From assembly GCA_012517965.1 (NCBI GenBank), contig JAAYTZ010000094.1, positions 1 through 34,045 on the forward strand: a DNA stretch of 34,045 bases, in the 5' to 3' direction. This document shows positions 1 through 6,288 of this stretch, piece by piece (positions within the stretch are counted from its first letter, which is position 1; each line of letters begins with the position of its first letter). Both the position numbers and the translations under genes were made by a program. Under the pieces are notes generated by a model. The model saw only the letters and a program-made list of their open reading frames with translations. It did not search any database and was not told where the DNA came from. The DNA comes from Propionibacterium sp. (GTDB taxonomy: Bacteria; Actinomycetota; Actinomycetes; Propionibacteriales; Propionibacteriaceae).

Positions 1-188
1 ACACCCACCGGGACCCTGGAATCCCCGCCCACCGGAGCCACATCCGGGAAACTGTCACACCCACCCGCCAGAATCACACCAAGACGGTGATCCTCAAGCC
101 GTCACAACGACCCAACCCCGCCACGCGAAAGATCGAGGCTAGCCTGCCGCTTTCATGAGGGTGGGGTGCTGACCGCGTTTTAGAACAG

Positions 189-258
189 GGAAAGTGCCTC
201 CTGCTTGGGATAATGCGATTGTCGAAGTCGTATCGGTCCCAAGCTGGAAGGCACTTCC
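189..258. repeat. Large imperfect inverted repeat, possible IS left-end structure
   Basis: Two arms of about 22 bases, at 189-210 and 237-258, are near-perfect reverse complements: both contain a GGAA-GTGCC block and a GCTTGGGA block, with one-base differences between. The arms are separated by 26 bases. The repeat lies directly before a GTG (262) opening a short reading frame VKRTAVYSRL, which resembles the N-terminus of actinobacterial IS1380-type transposases. This may be the left end of a degraded insertion sequence. Family assignment is from memory and weak. The rest of 1-188 contains no gene I can support. Confidence 0.4.
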
Positions 259-261
259 ACC

Positions 262-321
262 GTGAAGCGTACCGCCGTGTACTCCCGGCTGGTTGGCGCG
301 GGCTCGGATCTTCATTCCTGA
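262..321 (+). pseudogene. Possible transposase N-terminal remnant (IS1380-like?)
   Basis: GTG at 262 opens a 19-codon frame beginning VKRTAVYSRL and stopping at 319-321. The basic start followed by Tyr-Ser-Arg-Leu recalls the first residues of IS1380-family transposases, but the similarity is lost after about ten residues. If real, it is the stump of an element deleted just past its start codon. The inverted repeat immediately upstream supports a mobile-element origin. It could also be chance, since ten residues are too few for a firm call. Confidence 0.3.
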
Positions 322-339
322 ACGGGGTCTGGTGACCGC

Positions 340-462
340 GTGAACGGGGCAGGGGCGTTCACGCGCGCAGACACCGAGGAGTTGTTGGCAGCGCTCGGGG
401 TCCGGTTACAGGCCCGCGGGGTGGCGGCCCCCCTGTATGTGGTGGGTGGTGCCGCGAACAAG
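340..462 (+). pseudogene. N-terminal fragment of a DUF6036-type nucleotidyltransferase
   Basis: From the GTG at 340 the frame reads about 38 residues that look like the start of a nucleotidyltransferase-fold protein of the DUF6036 type: a helix ELLAALGVRLQARGV, then the strand and turn LYVVGGAA. In that family VVGGAA is followed by a hydrophobic helix and catalytic acidic residues. Here the match ends at about 455, and the frame continues into the tRNA-Leu terminator and the antisense of the tRNA. I read it as a gene truncated by recombination near the tRNA. Such proteins often belong to toxin-antitoxin or other mobile loci. An intact short gene is unlikely because the remaining codons merely read through RNA-gene sequence. 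Confidence 0.5.
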
Positions 463-466
463 GCGA

Positions 467-500
467 AAGCCCCGTGTCTCCCAAAGGGAACACGGGGCTT
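467..500 (-). terminator. Rho-independent terminator of tRNA-Leu
   Basis: A perfect 11-bp stem (467-477 with 490-500) encloses a 12-base loop. Read on the minus strand it lies 8 bases after the end of the tRNA and finishes in GGGGCTTTC, so it is a terminator hairpin with a short T run. Confidence 0.8.
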
Positions 501-507
501 GTTTGCG

Positions 508-593
508 TGCGCGAGAGAGGACTTGAACCTCCACGCCCGTTAAAGGGCACTAGCACCTCAAGCTAGCGCGTCTACCTATTCCGCCACCCGCGC
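508..593 (-). tRNA. tRNA-Leu (anticodon GAG)
   Basis: The minus strand folds as a class II tRNA of 86 nt. The acceptor stem GCGCGGG (593-587) pairs with CTCGCGC (515-509), with one G-U pair, and A73 is at 508. The anticodon arm is CTAGC-TTGAGGT-GCTAG with anticodon GAG (Leu, CUC/CUU codons). It has a long variable arm typical of tRNA-Leu, and a T arm with GGTTCAAGTCC. CCA is not encoded. A terminator follows directly, so it is a single-gene unit. The region beyond its 3' end carries gene debris, as expected of a tRNA used as an integration or recombination site. Confidence 0.95.
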
Positions 594-626
594 AGGTGGT
601 ACCCGGTGTTCCCGGGCAGCCCCGAA

Positions 627-632
627 ACTATA
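627..632 (-). promoter_or_regulatory. Candidate -10 element of the tRNA-Leu promoter
   Basis: TATAGT on the minus strand, 33 bases before the tRNA 5' end. A clear -35 is not visible (GACTTT-like bases sit 16-17 bases upstream). Confidence 0.5.
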
Positions 633-686
633 GCAGGCCACCGGGGACAAAGTCGAAACGGGTCCGTTCGGCTGACGCTCCGCCGC

Positions 687-1667
687 TCAACCGCCGCCCG
701 CGGCGTCCGGACGCCCCAGGTTCGGCCCGCCCGACACGTCGTCGAGGGCGGAGGCGATCTCGACGGGCAACTCGACAGCGTCCAACTCGAGATAGGGAGC
801 CAACTGCTCGGCGGTCCGCGCGCCCAGCAGGGGTGCGGTGACGCCGGGGGCGTCCCGGACCCACAGGGCGGCCACCTGCGCGATCGTCAGGTCCAGGCCA
901 TCGGCGGCGCGGGCGACCGCCTCGACGACGGCCCTCGATCGCGGCTCCAAGTAAGGGGTCACGTACCAGGAGAAGTGCTCGGCCGCCGCCCGCGACCCGC
1001 GCGGGATCGACGACCGGTACTTGCCGGTGAGCACCCCCCGGCCCAGCGGCGAGAACGGGAAGAAACCAAGCCCGAAGTGCCGCACGCACGGCAGGACCTC
1101 CACCTCCGCCCGCCGGGCGAGCAGCGAGTACTCGACCTGGGCCGACACGATGGGCGTCCGGCCGGGAAACGCCGCCTGCCACGTCACCGCGGCCGCCGTC
1201 TGCCAGCCGACGAAGTTCGACACCCCGGCGTAGCGCACCGCACCGGTCGACACGGCGTGATCGATCGCGGCCAACGACTCCTCCAGGGGCGCCTGGCCCC
1301 AGGCGTGCACCTGCCACAGGTCCAGGTGGTCGGTGCCCAACCGGCGCAGCGACCCGTGCAGGTCGGCCAGCAGCGCGCCGCGGGAGGTGTCGATCACCCG
1401 CTGCCCGTCCCGGATCGAGAACCCCGCCTTGGTGGCCAGGACAAGATCGTCACGCCGGACGTCGGTGCGCATCAACCGGCCCAGCATTCGTTCGGCCTCG
1501 CCCTGCGTATAGGCGGCCGCCGTGTCCACCAGGTCCCCGCCGGCGGCCACGAACGACCGCAGCAGCGCGCGGGCGTCGTCCGTCGAGGTGTCGCGGCCCC
1601 AGGTCATGGTGCCGAGCCCGAGGCGTCCCACCCGAAGCCCCGACGCGCCGACGGACCGCCGCTGCAT
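687..1667 (-). CDS. Aldo/keto reductase
   Basis: 326-residue protein of the aldo/keto reductase superfamily: a single-domain TIM barrel, NADPH-dependent, reducing aldehydes or ketones, presumably in the cytosol. The catalytic tetrad is visible as Asp48 (in LVDTAAAYTQG), Tyr53, Lys80 (LATKAGF) and His121 (WQVHAWG). The C-terminal half carries the usual PLGRGVLTGKY loop and the IAQVAALWV and LLGARTAEQL cofactor-binding segments. The length is normal for the family. The ATG overlaps the uppP stop codon by one base (TGATG), so the gene is translationally coupled to uppP. Substrate cannot be read from sequence; similar genes are usually annotated only as 'aldo/keto reductase' or Tas-like. High confidence in family, none in substrate. 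Confidence 0.9.
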   Translation of the reverse strand: MQRRSVGASGLRVGRLGLGTMTWGRDTSTDDARALLRSFVAAGGDLVDTAAAYTQGEAERMLGRLMRTDVRRDDLVLATKAGFSIRDGQRVIDTSRGALLADLHGSLRRLGTDHLDLWQVHAWGQAPLEESLAAIDHAVSTGAVRYAGVSNFVGWQTAAAVTWQAAFPGRTPIVSAQVEYSLLARRAEVEVLPCVRHFGLGFFPFSPLGRGVLTGKYRSSIPRGSRAAAEHFSWYVTPYLEPRSRAVVEAVARAADGLDLTIAQVAALWVRDAPGVTAPLLGARTAEQLAPYLELDAVELPVEIASALDDVSGGPNLGRPDAAGGG

Positions 1668-2509
1668 CAGACCGCCGTGATCGTGCCCTGCCACAACAGA
1701 GCGGCGATGAGCAGGGCGACGAGAATCCGGTACACGATGAACAGGGTGAAGTTGTTCGAGGCCACGTACTTGAGCAGCCACGCGATGGACGCGTACGCGA
1801 CGAAGAACGACACCACGGTGCCGATCAGGGTGGCGCCCCACCCGACACCGCCGGGCGCCGCGATGTCGGACGCCTGCGTGACGGCCTGGAACCCGCCTGC
1901 GGCGACCAGCGTCGGGATGCCGAGGAAGAAGCTCATCCGGGTGGCGGTCACCCGGTCGATGCCCAGCAGGAGCGCACCGGAGATCGTGGCCCCCGAGCGC
2001 GACACGCCGGGCACCAGCGAGATCGACTGGATCGCTCCCAGGATGAGGCCGTCCTTCCAGGTGATGGTGTGCTCGCCGCGGTTCTGCTTGCCGAACCGAT
2101 CGCCGGCCCACATCACGACGCTCCAGGCGAGCAGGCTGGCGACGATGGCCCACAGGTTCCGGAAGGGGCCCTCCACGAGATCCTTGAGCGCCAGCGCGAT
2201 GACGGCCGTGACGGCGAACCCGCCGATGACGGCCCAGCCGAGGTTGTAGTCGGGGTCGCTCCGCTTCGCGGCGTCCCGCACCCCCGCGAGCCACGCGGTC
2301 GCGATGCGCAGAATGTCGGAGCGGAAGTAGACGATCGAGGCGATCATCGCGCCGACCTGGATGATCGCGGTGTACGCCGTGACGCTGGGGGAGTCGATGG
2401 GCAGACCCAACAGCTTCTCGGTCACCGTGAGGTGGCCGGTGCTCGAGATGGGAAGGAACTCGGTGACCCCCTCGACGATGCCCAGAATGATCGACGCCCA
2501 CCAGTCCAT
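1667..2509 (-). CDS. uppP: Undecaprenyl-diphosphatase UppP (BacA)
   Basis: 280-residue polytopic membrane protein that dephosphorylates undecaprenyl diphosphate, regenerating the lipid carrier for peptidoglycan and other envelope polymers; overproduction gives bacitracin resistance. Both family signatures are present: [14 protein letters not shown] (residues 13-26, with the catalytic Glu/His) and PGVSRSGAT (167-175, with the essential Arg171). About seven to eight hydrophobic segments follow. The chosen ATG is preceded by GGGAGC 8-13 bases upstream; longer in-frame reading upstream is non-hydrophobic and would cross the divergent mshC promoter. A TAGGCT -10-like hexamer lies at 2565-2560. The gene is followed by the coupled aldo/keto reductase and diverges from mshC. 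Confidence 0.96.
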   Translation of the reverse strand: MDWWASIILGIVEGVTEFLPISSTGHLTVTEKLLGLPIDSPSVTAYTAIIQVGAMIASIVYFRSDILRIATAWLAGVRDAAKRSDPDYNLGWAVIGGFAVTAVIALALKDLVEGPFRNLWAIVASLLAWSVVMWAGDRFGKQNRGEHTITWKDGLILGAIQSISLVPGVSRSGATISGALLLGIDRVTATRMSFFLGIPTLVAAGGFQAVTQASDIAAPGGVGWGATLIGTVVSFFVAYASIAWLLKYVASNNFTLFIVYRILVALLIAALLWQGTITAV

Positions 2510-2639
2510 ACGTTCAGCTCCCGCTCCCGGGCGGCCTTCGGGGCCGCGTTCCGCCCAGCAGCCTAGACCCGAGTCCGGACGCCCCTGGCCGCCGCTCGGT
2601 GCCGCGGTCCCTGGCCGGTCCCTGACCCGCCGTGCCGGA

Positions 2640-2645
2640 TACGCT
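2640..2645 (+). promoter_or_regulatory. Candidate -10 element for mshC
   Basis: TACGCT lies 39 bases before the mshC ATG. Unlike several neighbours, mshC has a leader and a strong Shine-Dalgarno sequence (AGGAGG at 2675-2680), so it is probably not leaderless. Confidence 0.4.
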
Positions 2646-2684
2646 GAGGGCCGCGCCGCCACCGTCGGCCCGACAGGAGGACAC

Positions 2685-3905
2685 ATGCAGGCCTGGGCCC
2701 GCCCGGACGTTCCGTCCCTGACCCGCTCGCCTGGACGCCCCCGCGTCTTCGACACCCGTGCCGGACGCCTCGTGCCCGTCGGCCCGGAGCGGGGCACGGC
2801 GCGCCTCTACGTCTGCGGCATCACCCCCTACGACGCCACCCACCTCGGCCACGCGAACACCTACGTCGCGTTCGATCTGCTGGTGCGCGCCTGGCTGGAC
2901 GCCGGCCTGCTGGTCGACTACGCCCAGAACGTCACCGACGTGGACGACCCCCTCCTGGAGCGCGCCGCGGCGACCGGCGTCGACTGGGCCGAGCTCGCCG
3001 CGAGCCAGATCGAGTTGTTCCGCACCGACATGGTCGCCCTGCGGGTCGTGCCGCCCCAGCACTACCGGGGCGTCGTGGAGTCGATGGACACCATCGTCGC
3101 CGCCGTCGACCACCTCCGTGCGCGGGGGGACGCCTATCCCGCCGACGACCCCGAGTACCCCGACTGGTACTTCGCGGGCGAGCACTTGGGCGACGTGTCG
3201 GGCCTGTCGGCCGCCGAGGCGCTGCCGGTGTTCGCCGAGCGTGGGGGCGACCCCGACCGCCCCGGCAAACGGGACTCTCTCGACAGCCTGTTGTGGCGGC
3301 TGGCGCGCCCCGGGGAACCCAGTTGGCCGGCCCCGATGGGGCGCGGACGCCCGGGCTGGCACATCGAATGCGCGGCGATCGCCCAAGCCGTGCTCGGCGC
3401 CACGGTGGACGTCCAGGGCGGTGGCTCGGACCTCGTCTATCCGCACCACGAGCACAGCGCCGCCCAGGCGCACGCCCTGTCGGGCCAGGACTTCGCGCGG
3501 GCGTACGTGCACGCCGGGATGGTCGGCTACCAGGGCGAGAAGATGAGCAAGTCGCGGGGCAACCTGGTGCTGGTCTCCCAACTCCGCGCCGCCGGGCACG
3601 ACCCGATGGCGATCCGGCTGGTGCTGCTGGCCCACCACTACCGCACCGACTGGGAGTACACGGACGCCGATCTCGCCGCCGCCGAGGCCCGGCTGGCCGC
3701 CTGGCGAGACGCCGTCCGCCGGCCGACGGGACCGGCGGCGTCCGCGACCGTCGCGCGCCTGCGGGAGTCGCTGCGCGACGACCTGGACGCCCCCCGCGCG
3801 CTGGCCGCCATGGACGCGTGGTCGGCGGCTCCGGGCGACGACGCCGAGGCTCCCGCGGCCGTCGCCGCGGCCGTGGACGCGCTCCTCGGCGTCCGGCTGG
3901 GGTAG
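2685..3905 (+). CDS. mshC: Cysteine:GlcN-Ins ligase MshC (mycothiol biosynthesis)
   Basis: 406-residue ATP-dependent ligase joining L-cysteine to 1D-myo-inositol 2-amino-2-deoxy-glucopyranoside, the third step of mycothiol synthesis, in the cytosol. It is a class I cysteinyl-tRNA synthetase paralogue. Visible features are Cys44 (YVCGITPYD), HLGH (53-56), Cys229 (GWHIECAAI), HHEH (254-257) and KMSKS (286-290); the cysteines and a histidine form the zinc site that selects cysteine. The [14 protein letters not shown] start and the absence of the long tRNA-binding C-terminus favour MshC over CysS, and the length fits. The ATG at 2685 is fixed by AGGAGG four bases upstream. Mycothiol is specific to Actinobacteria, which anchors the taxonomy. 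Confidence 0.95.
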   Translation: MQAWARPDVPSLTRSPGRPRVFDTRAGRLVPVGPERGTARLYVCGITPYDATHLGHANTYVAFDLLVRAWLDAGLLVDYAQNVTDVDDPLLERAAATGVDWAELAASQIELFRTDMVALRVVPPQHYRGVVESMDTIVAAVDHLRARGDAYPADDPEYPDWYFAGEHLGDVSGLSAAEALPVFAERGGDPDRPGKRDSLDSLLWRLARPGEPSWPAPMGRGRPGWHIECAAIAQAVLGATVDVQGGGSDLVYPHHEHSAAQAHALSGQDFARAYVHAGMVGYQGEKMSKSRGNLVLVSQLRAAGHDPMAIRLVLLAHHYRTDWEYTDADLAAAEARLAAWRDAVRRPTGPAASATVARLRESLRDDLDAPRALAAMDAWSAAPGDDAEAPAAVAAAVDALLGVRLG

Positions 3906-3908
3906 GGT
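3903..3908 (+). promoter_or_regulatory. -10 element of an apparently leaderless hisE promoter
   Basis: TAGGGT ends 8 bases before the hisE GTG and overlaps the mshC stop region. No Shine-Dalgarno sequence fits between, so transcription probably starts at or next to the start codon. Confidence 0.55.
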
Positions 3909-3916
3909 CGGCCGCC

Positions 3917-4180
3917 GTGAAGACGTTCGAGGGGCTGTTCGCCGAGTTGACCGAGAAGGCGCGGACGCGCCCCGAGGGCTCGGGCACCGTGAAGCAGTTG
4001 GACGCCGGCGTCCACGCGATCGGCAAGAAGATCGTCGAGGAGGCGGCCGAGGTCTGGATGGCCGCGGAGTACCAGAGCGGGGCCGAGTGTGCCGAGGAGA
4101 TCAGCCAACTGCTCTACCACCTTCAGGTGCTGATGATCGCCCGCGGGCTCACCCTCGACGACGTCTACACCCACCTCTGA
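3917..4180 (+). CDS. hisE: Phosphoribosyl-ATP pyrophosphatase HisE
   Basis: 87-residue enzyme hydrolysing phosphoribosyl-ATP to phosphoribosyl-AMP and pyrophosphate, the second step of histidine synthesis. It is an all-alpha MazG-like fold. The motif [14 protein letters not shown] carries the metal-binding glutamates, followed by the [15 protein letters not shown] helix with a further Glu/Asp set. The sequence starts [11 protein letters not shown], as in other actinobacterial HisE proteins, supporting the GTG at 3917. The gene is monofunctional (not fused to HisI) and is followed 61 bases later by hisG, the usual actinobacterial hisEG pair. Confidence 0.96.
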   Translation: MKTFEGLFAELTEKARTRPEGSGTVKQLDAGVHAIGKKIVEEAAEVWMAAEYQSGAECAEEISQLLYHLQVLMIARGLTLDDVYTHL

Positions 4181-4229
4181 GCGGGTCTCACCCGCGCCCG
4201 GGCCGGCCGGACGCCGCACCGGCACCCCG

Positions 4230-4235
4230 TATCCT
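4230..4235 (+). promoter_or_regulatory. -10 element of an apparently leaderless hisG promoter
   Basis: TATCCT ends 6 bases before the GTG at 4242, so a transcript starting 6-7 bases downstream of the hexamer would begin at the start codon. hisG may therefore have its own promoter besides read-through from hisE. Confidence 0.5.
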
Positions 4236-4241
4236 CGTCGG

Positions 4242-5105
4242 GTGACTGACGAGCGTGCCGTACTGAAGATCGCCCTGCCGAACAAGGGCTCCCTCGCCGA
4301 GGCCACCAGCGCGATGCTGAAGGAAGCCGGCTACAAGCAGCGAACCGACCTGAAGGATCTGGTGCTGCTCGACGAGGCCAACGGCGTCGAGTTCTACTAC
4401 CTGCGGCCGCGCGACATCGCCGTCTACGTGGGTGAGCGCACCCTCGACCTCGGCTTCACGGGCCGCGACATGCTGCTCGACTCCGGGGCGGACGCCGAGG
4501 AGATCGTCGCGCTGGGCTTCGGGGGCACGAAGTTCCGCTTCGCCGCCCCGGACGCCGCCGGGTGGACGGTGCGCGACCTGGAGGGCAAGCGGATCGGCAC
4601 CTCGTACCCGGGCCTGCTGGCCGCCTACCTCGCCCGGCAGGGCGTGCACGCCCGCCCGATCAAGCTCGACGGTGCGGTCGAGTCGTCGGTGCGCCTGGGG
4701 GTGGCGGACGCCGTGGCGGACGTCGTCGAAACCGGCAGCACTCTCAAGCGGGCCGGGCTGCAGATGTTCGGCGAGCCGATCCTGGAGTCCGAGGCGATCC
4801 TCATCAAGCCGCGCGGGGTGCCGGACCCGGCGGGCCTCGACCTGCTCAAGCGGCGGCTCTCGGGCGTCATGACGGCCCGCAACTACCGGATGATCGACTA
4901 CAACGTGCCGCTGGAGCGCCTCGAGCGAGCGTGCGCGATCACGCCCGGTATCGACAGCCCCACCGTCTCGCCCCTGCACCGCGACGGGTGGGTCGCCGTG
5001 CGGGCCCTCATCCCGTCGAAGGACGCCCAGGCGATCATGGACGAACTGTGGGAGGCCGGCGCCGAGGGCATCCTCGTCACCGACCTGGCCGCCTGCCGCC
5101 TCTGA
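4242..5105 (+). CDS. hisG: ATP phosphoribosyltransferase HisG (long form)
   Basis: 287-residue enzyme condensing ATP and PRPP to phosphoribosyl-ATP, the committed and feedback-inhibited step of histidine synthesis. The start LKIALPNKGSLAE, the segment RPRDIAVYVGERTLDLGFTGRD and the PRPP-binding segment VADVVETGSTLKRAGL are characteristic. The extra C-terminal domain from about residue 210 (SGVMTARNYRMIDYNV to TDLAACRL) is the ACT-like regulatory domain of the long, HisZ-independent form. The GTG at 4242 follows a -10 hexamer without a Shine-Dalgarno site. It ends at a bidirectional hairpin (5173-5200) facing a convergent gene. Confidence 0.97.
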   Translation: MTDERAVLKIALPNKGSLAEATSAMLKEAGYKQRTDLKDLVLLDEANGVEFYYLRPRDIAVYVGERTLDLGFTGRDMLLDSGADAEEIVALGFGGTKFRFAAPDAAGWTVRDLEGKRIGTSYPGLLAAYLARQGVHARPIKLDGAVESSVRLGVADAVADVVETGSTLKRAGLQMFGEPILESEAILIKPRGVPDPAGLDLLKRRLSGVMTARNYRMIDYNVPLERLERACAITPGIDSPTVSPLHRDGWVAVRALIPSKDAQAIMDELWEAGAEGILVTDLAACRL

Positions 5106-5172
5106 GGGCGCCCCGGGAGCCGGCCGGCGTCCGCGCCCAGCCCTCCGGAGCGACCAGCCCTCCGGACGCCGA

Positions 5173-5200
5173 ACGGCCGCCCGCAGCGACGGGCGGCCGT
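5173..5200. terminator. Bidirectional terminator hairpin, hisG / membrane protein
   Basis: A perfect 11-bp stem, ACGGCCGCCCG (5173-5183) with its complement at 5190-5200, and a 6-base loop, lies between the convergent genes ending at 5105 and 5223. There is no T tract, which is common for actinobacterial terminators. Confidence 0.6.
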
Positions 5201-5222
5201 GGCGTGGGGCGAGGGCCCTGGA

Positions 5223-5648
5223 TCAGGGCGTGCGGTCGCTGGGCGTGGCGGTCGAGGTGGCGGAAGGGGTGTAGTCCGGCTTGGGGCGCGCCGGGGCGGG
5301 GGCGGGCGTCGCCGCGGTGGTCTTCGGCTTCTTCTGCCGCTTCTTGTAGGGGATCAGCCGGCTCCCGAACAACAGCAGGAAGCCGATGCCCCCCAACGCG
5401 AGGCCGGCCATGACCGGCACGGTGAACGGCCGCTCGAGTTGCTGCCACCAGTCGACGGCCATGACGTTCCAGGCGTCGATCATCCGCGGCACCATGCCCG
5501 AGATCAGGGCGGCGATGGGCAGGCAGGCCAGGCCGATCCACCAGGCCGCCGCGCGCAGGGACATCCCGCGGCCGACGACCGCCACCATCACGATGATGAG
5601 CAGCGACACGCCGATGCAGATGGCTGCGAGGAGCAGGTTCGGGTCCAT
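5223..5648 (-). CDS. Small membrane protein, unknown function
   Basis: 141 residues. Three hydrophobic segments are visible, roughly 5-26, 33-52 and 78-97, followed by a basic stretch (YKKRQKKPK) and a Pro/Ala/Thr/Ser-rich tail of about 35 residues, probably disordered and cytoplasmic. No catalytic motif is seen and I do not recognise the family beyond 'conserved actinobacterial membrane protein'. The start at MDPNLL is chosen because a TACAGT -10 hexamer sits six bases upstream, implying a leaderless transcript; upstream codons are Arg/Pro-rich and would overlap the divergent SseB-like promoter. It is convergent with hisG. Confidence 0.7.
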   Translation of the reverse strand: MDPNLLLAAICIGVSLLIIVMVAVVGRGMSLRAAAWWIGLACLPIAALISGMVPRMIDAWNVMAVDWWQQLERPFTVPVMAGLALGGIGFLLLFGSRLIPYKKRQKKPKTTAATPAPAPARPKPDYTPSATSTATPSDRTP

Positions 5649-5654
5649 GGGGCC

Positions 5655-5660
5655 ACTGTA
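5655..5660 (-). promoter_or_regulatory. -10 element of leaderless promoter for the small membrane protein
   Basis: TACAGT on the minus strand with six bases (GGCCCC) to the ATG at 5648. It lies back to back with the SseB-like promoter at 5717-5722. Confidence 0.55.
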
Positions 5661-5716
5661 GGGGGTGAGCCCGGGGCGCGGTCGAGCCGCGCGGGCGAAC
5701 GGCACGGATCTCCGGC

Positions 5717-5722
5717 TAGCCT
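5717..5722 (+). promoter_or_regulatory. -10 element of leaderless promoter for the SseB-like gene
   Basis: TAGCCT with eight bases to the ATG at 5731 and no Shine-Dalgarno sequence. This supports 5731 over the longer in-frame start at 5665. Confidence 0.55.
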
Positions 5723-5730
5723 TCCCGGGC

Positions 5731-6288
5731 ATGAGTCCCGAATCCTGGCTTCCGGACGCCGGTGTCGACCGCGGAGAGGCCGACCCGGTGGTGCGTCGCG
5801 CGCTGGCGTCCGCCTACGGGGGGGAGGAGTCCTACGCGCGGGCCGTCGCCGCGCTGTGCACCGCCCGGCTGATCCTGCCCACCGTGCCGGCCCCGCCGGG
5901 CGCCGAGCCGGGGCTCTCGGAGCGGGAGCCCGCCGGGGACGCCGACGGGTCCGGGCCGGCCGAGGACCACCACGGCCCCGCCATGGCGGTCGTGCACCTC
6001 CGCTCGGCGGCGGGCGCGAAGGCGGTGGCCGTGTTCACCGGCGCCGACGCGCTGCTGGCGTGGCGGCCCGACGCGCGACCGGTGCGCTGCACCCTGGACG
6101 ACGTCGCGGCCACCGTGCTGGAGACCGAGTCGGTCGCGATCGTCGTCGACGTCGCCGGCCCGCACCCGCTCGTGATCGAGGCGCCCCTCGTCGAGGAGTT
6201 GGCCCGGGGTCACCGCCTCGTGGAGCTGGCCGACGGGGGTTTCGGGTGGGTCTGGTTGGCGGACGGCGGGCGGGCGTCGCCCTCCTGA
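5731..6288 (+). CDS. SseB-domain protein
   Basis: 185-residue soluble protein resembling the SseB N-terminal domain family of Actinobacteria. Family-like segments are LCTARLILPTVPAP (about 42-55), PAMAVVHLRSAAGAKAVAVFTGADALLAWRPDARPV (about 84-118) and SVAIVVDVAGPHPLVIEAP near residues 134-152. Molecular role is not established for these actinobacterial members. The middle (about 57-80) is a low-complexity acidic insert. The gene lies between hisG and the infC operon; from memory SseB-like genes occur in this neighbourhood in Propionibacteriaceae. Its last 79 bases are overlapped antisense by the LuxR-type regulator gene. Confidence 0.75.
   Translation: MSPESWLPDAGVDRGEADPVVRRALASAYGGEESYARAVAALCTARLILPTVPAPPGAEPGLSEREPAGDADGSGPAEDHHGPAMAVVHLRSAAGAKAVAVFTGADALLAWRPDARPVRCTLDDVAATVLETESVAIVVDVAGPHPLVIEAPLVEELARGHRLVELADGGFGWVWLADGGRASPS

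Noticed and set aside
340-543. The 67-codon frame as an intact gene
   Set aside because: Its last 25 codons read through the terminator and antisense of tRNA-Leu; only the first 38 or so resemble a protein family, so it is listed as a fragment.
606-2249. 547-codon plus-strand frame opposite the aldo/keto reductase and uppP
   Set aside because: Antisense of two recognised genes, no domain features.
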